From positions 1 to 26,911 of the forward strand of contig JBCCGK010000137.1 in assembly GCA_039029315.1 (NCBI GenBank): DNA of 26,911 nt, read 5' to 3'. The notes beneath the pieces are model-generated. The model was not told where the DNA came from, did not search any database, and worked only from the letters and a program-made list of their open reading frames with translations. Position 1 is the stretch's first letter. Each line of letters starts with the position of its first letter. The position numbers and the translations under genes were made by a program. Shown here piece by piece: positions 13,799 to 23,196 of this stretch. Origin of the DNA: JBCCCJ01 sp039029315. Lineage in GTDB: Bacteria; Bacteroidota; Bacteroidia; J057.

Positions 13799-16700
13799 AT
13801 GATGCTAGTTAAAAAGAACACCTCCTTGGTAGGTTCGGGATTGTTCGCCCTTTTGTTCTTGAGTTTTGGATTGGTTGCACCGTTTCAGTACGGGGTAGCT
13901 CAATCGTGGAACCCCGCTTTCGGTGACCAAATCCACCTACAACGTATGCAGCAAGATGCTGCATATAAGACTCATGTCAATCAGATCGATCAACGATTGT
14001 ATCGGAGCATGAGTAATCCGACGAATGAGAATGAGAGGTCAACTGTCCTCACTATTCCGGTTGTCATTCATATCATGCATACCCCAGAGGACTCTGTGCC
14101 CTCGACTTTTACCTCCAATCCTACGGATGATCAAATTATGGCTGGCCTAGCCTGGCTCAATGATGCTTTCCGCAATCGGGGGCCATTCGAAGGAGGGCCA
14201 TTCTTCACCAATGCACTCTCTCATGTCAATTCATTGAATGCCGATACCGAGATAGAATTCTGTCTCGCTCAAACGGATCCCAAGGGAAATATCACCAATG
14301 GGATCAATCGCGTATCTACGGAATTGTCGAATCTGGTCTACGATGATGAATGCCCAAATGGATCAAATGCGGATCAGGATCTCTGTATGCGACAGCTCTC
14401 CCAGTGGGACTCTCGCTTCTATATGAACATTTGGTTGGTCAACAGTATCTGTACCGCATCTGGCAATTGTGATGTGAAAGGATATTCCTACAATGCAGGA
14501 ATGCATGGGCATGCTTTGGACGGACCAGTCATTGAAGCCAACTATTGGGGGACAGGTCCATCTGAACAAACGGTTTCCATCCTGCAGGTGGGACGATATC
14601 TCAATCTATTGACAACATTTTTTACACCAGGCTCAGGGCTTACGTGTGAAAATGGCGATTGCCTTAATTCAGGAGATAGAATTTGTGATACACCGCCTGA
14701 TGCGGATGCCAGTGAGGTATTTTGTATGGATGGCAGCACCATCAACTCCTGCACCACAGATGCGGATGATCATTCTGCCTTGAATCCATATACCACTGAT
14801 GTCGAAGATATCTATGAGAACTTTATGGATGGCGGGAATATGGAATGCAAAAATTCATTTACCCCTGACCAAAAGACACGTATGCGGAAGATCCTGCTCC
14901 AGGAAAGGAATAGCCTCCTTCAATCCAACGCATGTAATCTTTCTTATACCAATGCCAGCTTGCACAGAATTCTTTCGCCAGCAAGAGCGGTGTCATTTGC
15001 CCCACTTGTCCCAACGATTCGAATTGTCAATACTGGGACCAAAACAATTGAAAGCCTTACTATCGAGCAGGTGCTGAATCAGACACCAGCCAAGCAGACA
15101 AACTGGACAGGCAGTCTTCTCGCCGGAGATAGCCTGGATTTGGATTTGCAAACCATCTCCCTGAATCAGCAAGGGATTCATCAGATCAATGTAAGGCTGA
15201 CCAATATCAATGCCAATGCGGAAGACTTTGTCGTTGGAGACAATGAAAGAACCAAACGATTCTTCTTCTTTACCAATGAACATCAGATATCTAGTTTTCC
15301 TTATTGTGTAGATGCAGAAGACGGTCAGTTGCCTTCATTCTGGCGATTGGGAAATCTGGACCAAAAATTATCTTTTGATATTCATCAGACTTCCAACTGT
15401 GAGGACAATGTAGAGAATGTCATTCGATACAATAGCAGTGGCGCATGGAATGATGGAAGCGGACTATATGCCGGAGCACTTGGGACACATGATTTGTTCA
15501 TTACTCCAAGAATGGACCTTCGAGAAGTAAGCCAGGCAACTTTGACCTTTGATGTCGCTTACAAAACGGCAGGCCCAGGTCGTGATCTGAAACTTCGGGT
15601 AGGAGTCATTCGAAACAATGGCGATTTGATGAGCTTGTACCAAAAAGGACGAAATGATTTGGAAACATCTCAAAGCCCATACAACCCTAACCTGATTGCA
15701 TGGGAGCCTTTGGATTGCAGTGATTGGAGAACAGAAGAGATCAATCTCGACGCTTATGTTGGGCAGGATATCTTTTTGATATTCGATATAGAACTGGAAT
15801 CAGAATTCAGTCAAAATCTTTACCTGGACAATATCTGTCTGGACGCAGTGCTGGAATGTCCCGTTCCCACCAAAATCCCCAACAAAGAAGGAGAATATGT
15901 TGCCGACCAATTCTGTACAGATAAATATGGATGGACCCACTATTGGAAGTCTGCTGATGCAACACCGATTACATCAGAGAATCTGTTGTTGTTATCGATC
16001 AAGCACAATGAAGACAATGGATTGGTGTTGCCTCCTGGAGAAGTGAAAATTCTGATTACAGAAGGATATGGCAATGGAGGATATTCCTTGGGGGGAGTAG
16101 CCCCATATGTTGCCAATGAACTTGGCTGGCATGTGATGGGGAGATGTTTTTGGACCAATCCTATTGTACAATCCAATGATAGTGTGCTGGTTCGGTTCTA
16201 CTATGATGATGCCGATGTCTCGGATTTAGGACATGCCTTAAGTGCTGGCGGCATGGAAGAACCCAACATGATCTTCTATACCCTGGAACAAGGTCTCAAT
16301 CCCGATCCTCGATTGGGACATGAAGGAGTCCTCGCTGAACAATTTTCTGAATATCGCACAGGAGATCAGCCCAATATGCGCCAGTGGAAATGGGATACGC
16401 ATGGAACATTCCGTAGTGCTACATTTGCTGTAAAGGAACTCAGCAGTGGTGGCGGCGGAACAGGGGGAGACGGCCTCGGTAGTGGTGCCTTGTACCCACC
16501 TGCGATCAAGGATTTTGCCGGAGAGCAGATCGGGCAGCGGATTAGCCTCTCCTGGACCACAACGATGGAATGGGCAACAACTGAGTTTGTGATCTATGAA
16601 TCTACAGATGGGGTAAACTATGTTCCCCTTGACTTCATGGAAGCACGAGGCTATGCCCTTCAATCAAGTCCTTACAAATTGCGAGATGAAGATCCAGTGG

Positions 16701-17041
16701 ACGGTATCAATCGATATTTTGTTCAACTGAAACATACCAATGGCATGCTCGTTACCTCAGACACCATAGAGGTGAGGTTTGATCCTGCCAAAGTAGTGAC
16801 TGTATACCCCAATCCTTCTCCGGATTTCCTGCGAATTGCATTGGAACTCGAAGAACCAGCCCAGATTGAATTTGGGATCTATGATGGGCAGTGGAGGCAG
16901 TTGGTGCATAAAAACTGGACACAAGAAGGCTCCCAAGCACAAGAAATAGATATTCAAAGCCTCACTCCCGGCATTTATTTTTATGTCGTTCAGTACAGAG
17001 GTAAGGACTATCGCGGGAAAATAATCAAACTTGGACACTAA
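13799..17041 (+). CDS. T9SS-exported pappalysin-like (M43) pseudoprotease, multidomain
   Basis: A 1080-residue protein from the ATG at 13799 (a TTG at 13787 is in frame but less likely). Signal peptide about 1-35 (cleavage near GVAQ). Residues about 75-375 follow the M43 pappalysin-like domain: IPVVIHIMHT, a region with paired cysteines, CDTPPDADASE, and the Met-turn part YENFMDGGNMECKNSFTPDQ. The zinc site HExxHxxGxxH is replaced by LQVGRYLNLLT (262-272), losing all three histidines and the glutamate, so no protease activity is expected. A CARDB-like segment, a jelly-roll or MAM-like domain (about 500-685), a Gly-rich linker (about 881-896), a beta domain and a type A sorting domain (YPNPSPDFLRI to the end) follow. 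It is probably a surface adhesin or binding protein. Confidence 0.85.
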   Translation: MMLVKKNTSLVGSGLFALLFLSFGLVAPFQYGVAQSWNPAFGDQIHLQRMQQDAAYKTHVNQIDQRLYRSMSNPTNENERSTVLTIPVVIHIMHTPEDSVPSTFTSNPTDDQIMAGLAWLNDAFRNRGPFEGGPFFTNALSHVNSLNADTEIEFCLAQTDPKGNITNGINRVSTELSNLVYDDECPNGSNADQDLCMRQLSQWDSRFYMNIWLVNSICTASGNCDVKGYSYNAGMHGHALDGPVIEANYWGTGPSEQTVSILQVGRYLNLLTTFFTPGSGLTCENGDCLNSGDRICDTPPDADASEVFCMDGSTINSCTTDADDHSALNPYTTDVEDIYENFMDGGNMECKNSFTPDQKTRMRKILLQERNSLLQSNACNLSYTNASLHRILSPARAVSFAPLVPTIRIVNTGTKTIESLTIEQVLNQTPAKQTNWTGSLLAGDSLDLDLQTISLNQQGIHQINVRLTNINANAEDFVVGDNERTKRFFFFTNEHQISSFPYCVDAEDGQLPSFWRLGNLDQKLSFDIHQTSNCEDNVENVIRYNSSGAWNDGSGLYAGALGTHDLFITPRMDLREVSQATLTFDVAYKTAGPGRDLKLRVGVIRNNGDLMSLYQKGRNDLETSQSPYNPNLIAWEPLDCSDWRTEEINLDAYVGQDIFLIFDIELESEFSQNLYLDNICLDAVLECPVPTKIPNKEGEYVADQFCTDKYGWTHYWKSADATPITSENLLLLSIKHNEDNGLVLPPGEVKILITEGYGNGGYSLGGVAPYVANELGWHVMGRCFWTNPIVQSNDSVLVRFYYDDADVSDLGHALSAGGMEEPNMIFYTLEQGLNPDPRLGHEGVLAEQFSEYRTGDQPNMRQWKWDTHGTFRSATFAVKELSSGGGGTGGDGLGSGALYPPAIKDFAGEQIGQRISLSWTTTMEWATTEFVIYESTDGVNYVPLDFMEARGYALQSSPYKLRDEDPVDGINRYFVQLKHTNGMLVTSDTIEVRFDPAKVVTVYPNPSPDFLRIALELEEPAQIEFGIYDGQWRQLVHKNWTQEGSQAQEIDIQSLTPGIYFYVVQYRGKDYRGKIIKLGH

Positions 17042-17356
17042 TCGTGCTTGAGCCTCTCACATACGTGCACGGATAAGAATACTACTATACTACTGCCCCA
17101 TTCGTTGTTTCTGGTAAATTTGTGTCTCTCCATATGTCAATTTTCGACAAATTGGAGAGGAATCTTACATCTGAAAAGACCTGTATAGGTTTTTAAAGCT
17201 GCTGATTAGACACTAAATTCACGACTTCGTTTTTGTCGCTACACATGCCTTGTCAAAAGTCTTACAGATGTTTTTGCCTTTTTTCAGAGGGAAGATCTTC
17301 AATTCCTACATAAATAATTGAAAGGGCATTCTCTTAGTTCTCGAAACGCTGGCCGT
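17042..17356 (+). promoter_or_regulatory. 315-nt intergenic leader before the type B T9SS gene
   Basis: TAAATTTG at 17115-17122 is a perfect -7-type element but lacks a well-placed TTG. A hairpin formed by CTCTCCA (17126-17132) and TGGAGAG (17153-17159) follows, without a T tract. AATCTTACATCT at 17161-17172 also occurs at 13444-13455 in the leader of the preceding T9SS gene. Confidence 0.35.
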
Positions 17357-20300
17357 ATGCAACAACTGTTTACCGTCCTAAAGTATTGGTTATTTCTTCC
17401 CATCTTGACCACACTGGTGATTGTGGGATCTTCTGAGAAGACTTCTGCGACACATGCCATGGGGGCAGATTTGCAATATGAATGTCTCGGAGGAAGTACC
17501 TATCGAATTACCCTCACGATCTATAGAGACTGTCTTGGATCAGCGCTCACTCCTACTCAAAATATTGGCTTTCAATCGGATTCTTGCGGAATTCCGCGCT
17601 TTATTATGCAAGCCAACAGGACCAGTATCACAGAACTGTCACCCTTGTGTCCTGCCCAGCAGCCATTAAGTACCTGTAACAATGGCATCCTTCCCGGAGT
17701 AGAACAGCATGTCTATGAAATGATTTATACCTTCCCGTCTCAGTGCCCGGATTGGCAAATCAGCTGGCATCTATGCTGTCGGAATTTGGCCATCACCAAC
17801 TCTGTTATTACCAACAATACCCGGATATATATTGAGGCCTTCCTCGACAACAAAAATATTCTTTGTAATAACTCTCCATTCTTTACAACCCCTCCGGTTC
17901 CTTATCTGTGTGATGGACAACCTTTCAGTTTCAACAATGGAGCAGTGGATCCTGATGGAGATTCTTTGGGATTTGAATTGATCAACCCGTTGGATTTTTT
18001 GGCTATTCAGGGACAAACTACCCCTGTTCCTTATGATGCTGGATTTTCGCCTTCCTATCCGATGGCGACCAACCCACCACAGAGTTTTAATTTTGATCAA
18101 AATTCTGGTCAAATAAGTTTTACGCCCTCTGGCCTACAGCAAGGAATTGTCGCCTTATTGGTGACAGAATATCGAAATGGGGTAGCGATTGGCTCGACCA
18201 TGAGGGATCTACAAATGATTGTGATCAATTGTCTGAACCAACCTCCTGTGATTGCGCCACCGACCAATGTTACAGGAGGGCAATTCAATGGAAATACCTT
18301 TTCGGTCTGTGCAGGAAATACCCTTACCTTTGATATTGGCGGATCAGATCCAGATCCGGATCTGCTTACAATAACTGATAATCTTCCATTCTCAGTTCCT
18401 GGAGCGACACTGAATACCAATGGGAGTAATCCCTGGACGGGCAACTTTTCATGGCCAACCAGCCTGAGTGATACGGGAAGCTACTACTTTGTGATTCAGG
18501 CAGAAGATGATGGATGCCCCATCCAAAGCGGAACCAGTGTTGGCTACCATATTGTCGTTGAAACAGGGGAGATATTACCTCCTCAAGAAGTGTTGATTTG
18601 CCCCAATACTGATTCTATCCTGACCTTGAACAGTAATATTCAGACCGGGCCGGGAGGAACCTTTTCCTGGAGTCCCACAACAGGGCTATCAGACTCTACG
18701 ACTGGAACTGTGGTTGCCACGCTGGGCAACGATCCGATTACTTATACGGTTACCTATTCGGAGCCAGGAGAATGTGATGTAATTGAACAAATTTTTATTA
18801 TTCCAGATATCGTGTTAGAACTGGATGCAGATTCCTTAAGTCTGTGTCAGGGAGATACAATACAACTTGGTGCGAATGTCTCATTCAATGGGCCACAAGT
18901 TCCGGTAACATATCTTTGGGCACCAGCAGGGAGCTTAAGTGCAACCAATGTTCCAGACCCATTGGCATTTCCGACTACATCTACAGATTTTACTGTCCTG
19001 GTTCAGTCGCTTTCATGTGCCTATGTAGACACTGTTCATGTAGAGGTAGACCAGGCACCTACCCTGGCCAGTATTCCAATCCAGAATATTTGTACTGGGG
19101 ACTCAGCACAATTGTTTGGAAGTGGAACCAATCTTGGAAGTTCGACTTATAGTTGGTCTCCCATACTTGGATTGGATGATCCATCTAGTCTGACCCCTAT
19201 TGCTTCACCTACTAGTTCGACAGTTTATTCTCTGATTGCAACCAATAGCTGTGGAGCCGATACAAGTGATGTTCCAGTTGGGGTCGCGCCTCCCTTATCC
19301 ATTTCTCTGTCTACAGAAGATTTGGATTGCTTTGGAGACAATAGTGGCGTAATTACTGCGGTTCCATTCGGAGGAGGAGCCAATCCAGTCTTTAGCTGGA
19401 CTCCCAATGTGGGATCAGGCCCCGTTATCAACAATCTTGCAGCTGGTACTTATTCCGTAAGTGTCGTAGATGCCAGTGGTTGCATGGATACCGTTACCAC
19501 TACCTTGGTTGAGCCACCATTATTATCGGTGAATATCGATACAGTCATCAACATTAATTGCTTTGGTTCATTTTTGGGAGGAATCAGTGTTTCTGCATCA
19601 GGCGGAACTCCTGGCTATGAATATTCTCTCGATGCAACGAATTTCTTTACCATCAGTGATTTTACCAATCTGCCTGCGGGGATCTATACAGTAACAGCTA
19701 GAGATGCAAATGGGTGTTTGACCTCCCTTCCCGGAGTTCAAATTTCTCAACCCATCCAACCCATTATTGGCACTATCGATTCCCTTGTGAATACCAATTG
19801 TAATAATAATCTAGGGGCGATTTATGCCTCTGGAACTGGCGGAACTCCCGGATATATGTTTTCCTTGAATGGAGCTGCATTTCAGACCAATGGAGACTTT
19901 ACAGGATTGCAACCTGGATATTATCAAGTTTTGATTGCTGATACATTAGGCTGTATGGATACCGTTGTCGCAGAAATCATTGAGGTGGCTGATCCATTTC
20001 TTCTGCTGGATTCGATTGGGAATATCAGTTGCTTTGGAGGATCAGATGGATTCATCGAAGTCTCGCCTGTCAGTGGAACCCAACCATACCTGTTCCAGTT
20101 GGATGGAGGAGCATTTGTGCCTGATAGTCTGTTTACAGGCCTAAGTGCAGGACCTCATGAGGTCAGTTTGGCAGATGCCAACGGCTGTCGCTATGGCTTA
20201 AATGTATTTTTGACTGAGCCAGATTCTTTGTTTGGTCTGGTAGGGAATCAAACAGAAGTACAGTGTAATGGAAGCAATGAAGGTTCAGTTATGGTGCTTG

Positions 20301-22159
20301 CTTCTGGTGGCGTTGGGGGATATACCTTCTCTCTGGACCCGGCAGGCCCATTTGGTGTGAACAATAGTTTCACAGGTTTGCTCGCAGGGACTTATACTGT
20401 CCATATTCGAGATCTAAATCAATGTCCGGCCGAAGTACCTGTTACCATCTCTGAACCAGATCCTATACAGGGAATCTTATTGAATCAGGAAGATGTATCA
20501 TGTTTTGGATTAAGTGATGGTTCCTTTATCATTGAAGGAACAGGCGGCACACCTGATTATCAATATTCCTTTGAGGATTTTCCCTTTGTGGACAGCGGGG
20601 CTTTTGTCAACTTGCCAGCGGGAACCTATAAGATTGTGATCCGCGATGATAGAGGATGTGAGGACAGTACAGATGTGACAATTAATGAACCCCTTCCAGT
20701 AGGAATAGATATAACTGACCTGGTCAATGTCGATTGCTATGAAGCTGCCAGTGGCATGATTCAGGTTGCGGGAACTGGTGGAACTGCTCCCTATGAATTT
20801 GCATTCGATTCTTTGACCTATTCTCCCATATCCAGTATTTCTGGATTAAGAGAAGGTTCCTATGTGATCCTGGTCAGGGATGCGAATGGCTGTATGTCCC
20901 AGATTGAAGCTGATATCACCCAACCAGAAGAATTATTGGGGCAAGTCATCAATCAACCGATCACATGTTTTGGCGATGATGATGGATCTGCCTCAGCCTC
21001 AGCGATGGGAGGGGTTACACCTTATAGCTATTCCTGGTCCAATGGATCTTCCTCCTCCAGTGTGAACAATCTTGGGCCTGGTAATCACCTGGTGGTCGTT
21101 ACAGACAACAATGGATGTGAACTCGCCATGAGTACAGAAATCATTGAACCACCTGAGATGGTATTGGACAGTACCAATTCGATGGATGTAACCTGCTATG
21201 GTGGAACAGATGGTATGGCCCTGGCATTTGCCTCCGGCGGCCTGCCTCCTTATACCTTCTCCTGGTCCAATGGTGCATCAGACTCGATTGTCCAGGGATT
21301 GGCTGCCGGAATGTATGAAGTCTCAATCCAAGATACCAATGGATGTACCATCGAAGAACCATTCCTGATTCAGCAGCCTGATTCCATTGAGATTGAGATA
21401 GTGGAAATTGGGCCTGCCTTTTGTGGACTGCCTACAGGCTTCGCGACAGTGGAGGCATCGGGAGGTATTCCGGAATATCAGTATAGCTGGATCATAGAAC
21501 CTCCGCAGGAAGGACCAACAGCAGTTGATTTATTAGGAGGGAATGATGCACCTCCCTATACTGTATTGGTTTCAGATCAAAACGGATGTACCAATTCCCG
21601 GACAATCAGTGTGGGCGTGATTGGTGAACCAGAAGCAGGCTTTTATCCAGATTTTGCCCCTCTAGATTCTGTGTTGTGGCGAGAAGAGACCTTTTCCTTT
21701 ATCAATGTCTCCAAAAATGCGACAGCTTATCTATGGGATTTTGGAGATGGAGGATTATCCAATGCTGAACACCCGGACCATACTTATCGGGATACTGGAT
21801 ATTATGAAGTCAGACTAATCGCATTTGATCCCAACTTTGCCTGTCCGGATACCGCTACCCTTGGTTTTCGATTGCTCCCGCCAGGAGCGATTTATGTCCC
21901 CAATGCCTTCACACCCAATGGAGATGGAACCAATGATTTTTTTCATCCGGTAGGCATAGGGGTAGAAGAGGTAGAAATGAATATTTATTCCAGATGGGGC
22001 CTCCATATTACGACATTGTACAGTATGGATGAAAAATGGAATGGATATCTGGCAAAAGGTGGAGCAGCACCGGAAGGCGTCTATGTATGGGTCATCAGAG
22101 CAGTCATCAATGATGGGACCGTATATGAAGCTGTCGGAACAGTGACCCTATTCCGATAA
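17357..22159 (+). CDS. giant SprB-like surface protein with type B T9SS (gliding motility) sorting domain
   Basis: A 1600-residue protein. I prefer the ATG at 17357 (MQQLFTVLKYWLFLPIL) to the in-frame TTG at 17318 because it gives a normal signal peptide ending near ATHA. The N-terminal domain beginning MGADLQYECLGGSTYRITLT is common in large Bacteroidota surface proteins. Ig-like and beta regions run to about residue 650. Then come ten tandem SprB-type repeats of roughly 75-80 residues, each built as C-F-G-x-x-D-G, a GGTPxYxFS strand, L-x-A-G-x-Y and D-x-x-G-C. A PKD domain (YLWDFGDGGLSNAEHPDHTY) and the type B C-terminal domain (PNAFTPNGDGTNDFFHP, YSRWGLHI, PEGVYVWVIRA) follow. SprB is the mobile adhesin of gliding Flavobacterium; this shorter relative may be an adhesin or matrix protein. 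Same strand as the preceding T9SS gene. Confidence 0.92.
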   Translation: MQQLFTVLKYWLFLPILTTLVIVGSSEKTSATHAMGADLQYECLGGSTYRITLTIYRDCLGSALTPTQNIGFQSDSCGIPRFIMQANRTSITELSPLCPAQQPLSTCNNGILPGVEQHVYEMIYTFPSQCPDWQISWHLCCRNLAITNSVITNNTRIYIEAFLDNKNILCNNSPFFTTPPVPYLCDGQPFSFNNGAVDPDGDSLGFELINPLDFLAIQGQTTPVPYDAGFSPSYPMATNPPQSFNFDQNSGQISFTPSGLQQGIVALLVTEYRNGVAIGSTMRDLQMIVINCLNQPPVIAPPTNVTGGQFNGNTFSVCAGNTLTFDIGGSDPDPDLLTITDNLPFSVPGATLNTNGSNPWTGNFSWPTSLSDTGSYYFVIQAEDDGCPIQSGTSVGYHIVVETGEILPPQEVLICPNTDSILTLNSNIQTGPGGTFSWSPTTGLSDSTTGTVVATLGNDPITYTVTYSEPGECDVIEQIFIIPDIVLELDADSLSLCQGDTIQLGANVSFNGPQVPVTYLWAPAGSLSATNVPDPLAFPTTSTDFTVLVQSLSCAYVDTVHVEVDQAPTLASIPIQNICTGDSAQLFGSGTNLGSSTYSWSPILGLDDPSSLTPIASPTSSTVYSLIATNSCGADTSDVPVGVAPPLSISLSTEDLDCFGDNSGVITAVPFGGGANPVFSWTPNVGSGPVINNLAAGTYSVSVVDASGCMDTVTTTLVEPPLLSVNIDTVININCFGSFLGGISVSASGGTPGYEYSLDATNFFTISDFTNLPAGIYTVTARDANGCLTSLPGVQISQPIQPIIGTIDSLVNTNCNNNLGAIYASGTGGTPGYMFSLNGAAFQTNGDFTGLQPGYYQVLIADTLGCMDTVVAEIIEVADPFLLLDSIGNISCFGGSDGFIEVSPVSGTQPYLFQLDGGAFVPDSLFTGLSAGPHEVSLADANGCRYGLNVFLTEPDSLFGLVGNQTEVQCNGSNEGSVMVLASGGVGGYTFSLDPAGPFGVNNSFTGLLAGTYTVHIRDLNQCPAEVPVTISEPDPIQGILLNQEDVSCFGLSDGSFIIEGTGGTPDYQYSFEDFPFVDSGAFVNLPAGTYKIVIRDDRGCEDSTDVTINEPLPVGIDITDLVNVDCYEAASGMIQVAGTGGTAPYEFAFDSLTYSPISSISGLREGSYVILVRDANGCMSQIEADITQPEELLGQVINQPITCFGDDDGSASASAMGGVTPYSYSWSNGSSSSSVNNLGPGNHLVVVTDNNGCELAMSTEIIEPPEMVLDSTNSMDVTCYGGTDGMALAFASGGLPPYTFSWSNGASDSIVQGLAAGMYEVSIQDTNGCTIEEPFLIQQPDSIEIEIVEIGPAFCGLPTGFATVEASGGIPEYQYSWIIEPPQEGPTAVDLLGGNDAPPYTVLVSDQNGCTNSRTISVGVIGEPEAGFYPDFAPLDSVLWREETFSFINVSKNATAYLWDFGDGGLSNAEHPDHTYRDTGYYEVRLIAFDPNFACPDTATLGFRLLPPGAIYVPNAFTPNGDGTNDFFHPVGIGVEEVEMNIYSRWGLHITTLYSMDEKWNGYLAKGGAAPEGVYVWVIRAVINDGTVYEAVGTVTLFR
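19310..21630 (+). repeat. ten tandem SprB-like coding repeats
   Basis: Units of about 230 bp encode the periodic motif from one conserved Cys (as in LDCFGDNSG) to a second (as in DASGCMD). They are diverged at DNA level but clearly homologous at protein level (SGGTPGYEYSL, GTGGTPGYMFSL, SGGVGGYTFSL, GTGGTPDYQYSF). Units 8 and 9 are the most similar pair (PYSYSWSNG and PYTFSWSNG). Confidence 0.85.
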
Positions 22160-22279
22160 CGATAGGAGAGGAAGTGCAGGAAACACACAACAATGAGAAT
22201 AATCATCCGAGGATCGTGAAAGCTGATCTGATGGAATTGCACAGACAAATGATTCGTCCCTGCCAACTTCAGCTTCCGC

Positions 22280-23191
22280 TCAATTCTTGCGTTTGATCAA
22301 TTCTTGTCTTTCTCCATAGACAGTATCGATGATTTCATGCAGGTTCCAAATCAGGGAATCTACCTCATCTTTTGGAATTTGTTCATTGGCATAGATAACC
22401 TTATCTCCAGCCATGGCGGCTTGTAAGAGGATATCTTTCTGAGAACGAGTCAAAAACATCAGGAGAGGGAGATTATTCTTGAGTTCGGTTGTGGTCATAC
22501 TCAAAAATCCCATGGCATCATCCGGATCGATGTATCCCTTCCACAAATGATTCATTTGATCTAGCTGATATGTCTGATTGCTGTGTTGGCCGAGGCGCTT
22601 GAGTTGTTTTCGAACCTCCATCCATTCCTGTTTCAATCGTTGGAGGCGGAGGTAGCGGTCAATGGGTCTTCGGAGAAGAACAGCCAAGGCCCCTAACAAG
22701 ATCAACAACATAACACCAAGCATTGTCCACAAACCGTAATTGGGAGGAGGAGATAGAGGCAGTACCCCATCAATAGTCTGAAATGCGCCAGCATCAGGAT
22801 CTGTGTGAACCTGAAAGTTGAGGCGTAGACTATCACTTCTCACGATTTCCCGGATGGTATCCTTGCCTACCACATAAGCATAAGACAGAGAGACTGCCTG
22901 TTTGGGAGCCAGATCAAAGGTACGCAACTGATAGGTAACAGCATCGACGGACAATCCCTCGTCTGTCAGAGTTGGCTCTACCTTTCGACCAGCCAATTCA
23001 AATGGTTCAAACTCTTTTTTACCTACCGGAAATACCACAACGATGTCCTCGGGATGAGAAATACTCAAATGTAAGGGGACCGGTCGGCCGAGAGAGACAG
23101 TATCCGTGTCAAATTCAAGGATGGCCAGGACCTCCTGTGCTTGAGAGTGGCCAAAAAGCAAGAACGCGCATATGAACAAAAGGATTCTCAC
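22280..23191 (-). CDS. BatD-like membrane protein of a DUF58 operon
   Basis: A 303-residue protein: signal peptide (about 1-18, cleavage near SQAQ), a periplasmic beta domain with FDTDTVSLGRPVPLHLSIS that resembles the oxygen-tolerance BatD family, one membrane helix (153-173) and a cytoplasmic helical tail of about 130 residues. It starts 5 nt after the DUF58 stop, so the two are translationally close and probably act together at the inner membrane. Proteins of this kind usually accompany MoxR ATPase, DUF58 and VWA (BatA/BatB) genes in an envelope stress or chaperone-like system; those partners are not in this window. The family assignment rests on architecture and context more than on unique motifs. 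The 3' end faces the SprB-like gene across 120 nt with no obvious terminator. Confidence 0.65.
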   Translation of the reverse strand: MRILLFICAFLLFGHSQAQEVLAILEFDTDTVSLGRPVPLHLSISHPEDIVVVFPVGKKEFEPFELAGRKVEPTLTDEGLSVDAVTYQLRTFDLAPKQAVSLSYAYVVGKDTIREIVRSDSLRLNFQVHTDPDAGAFQTIDGVLPLSPPPNYGLWTMLGVMLLILLGALAVLLRRPIDRYLRLQRLKQEWMEVRKQLKRLGQHSNQTYQLDQMNHLWKGYIDPDDAMGFLSMTTTELKNNLPLLMFLTRSQKDILLQAAMAGDKVIYANEQIPKDEVDSLIWNLHEIIDTVYGERQELIKRKN

Positions 23192-23196
23192 GAATA

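Noticed and set aside
17126..17159. Terminator after the pappalysin-like gene
   Set aside because: The stem is interrupted, the loop is large and no T tract follows; it may instead belong to the leader of the next gene.
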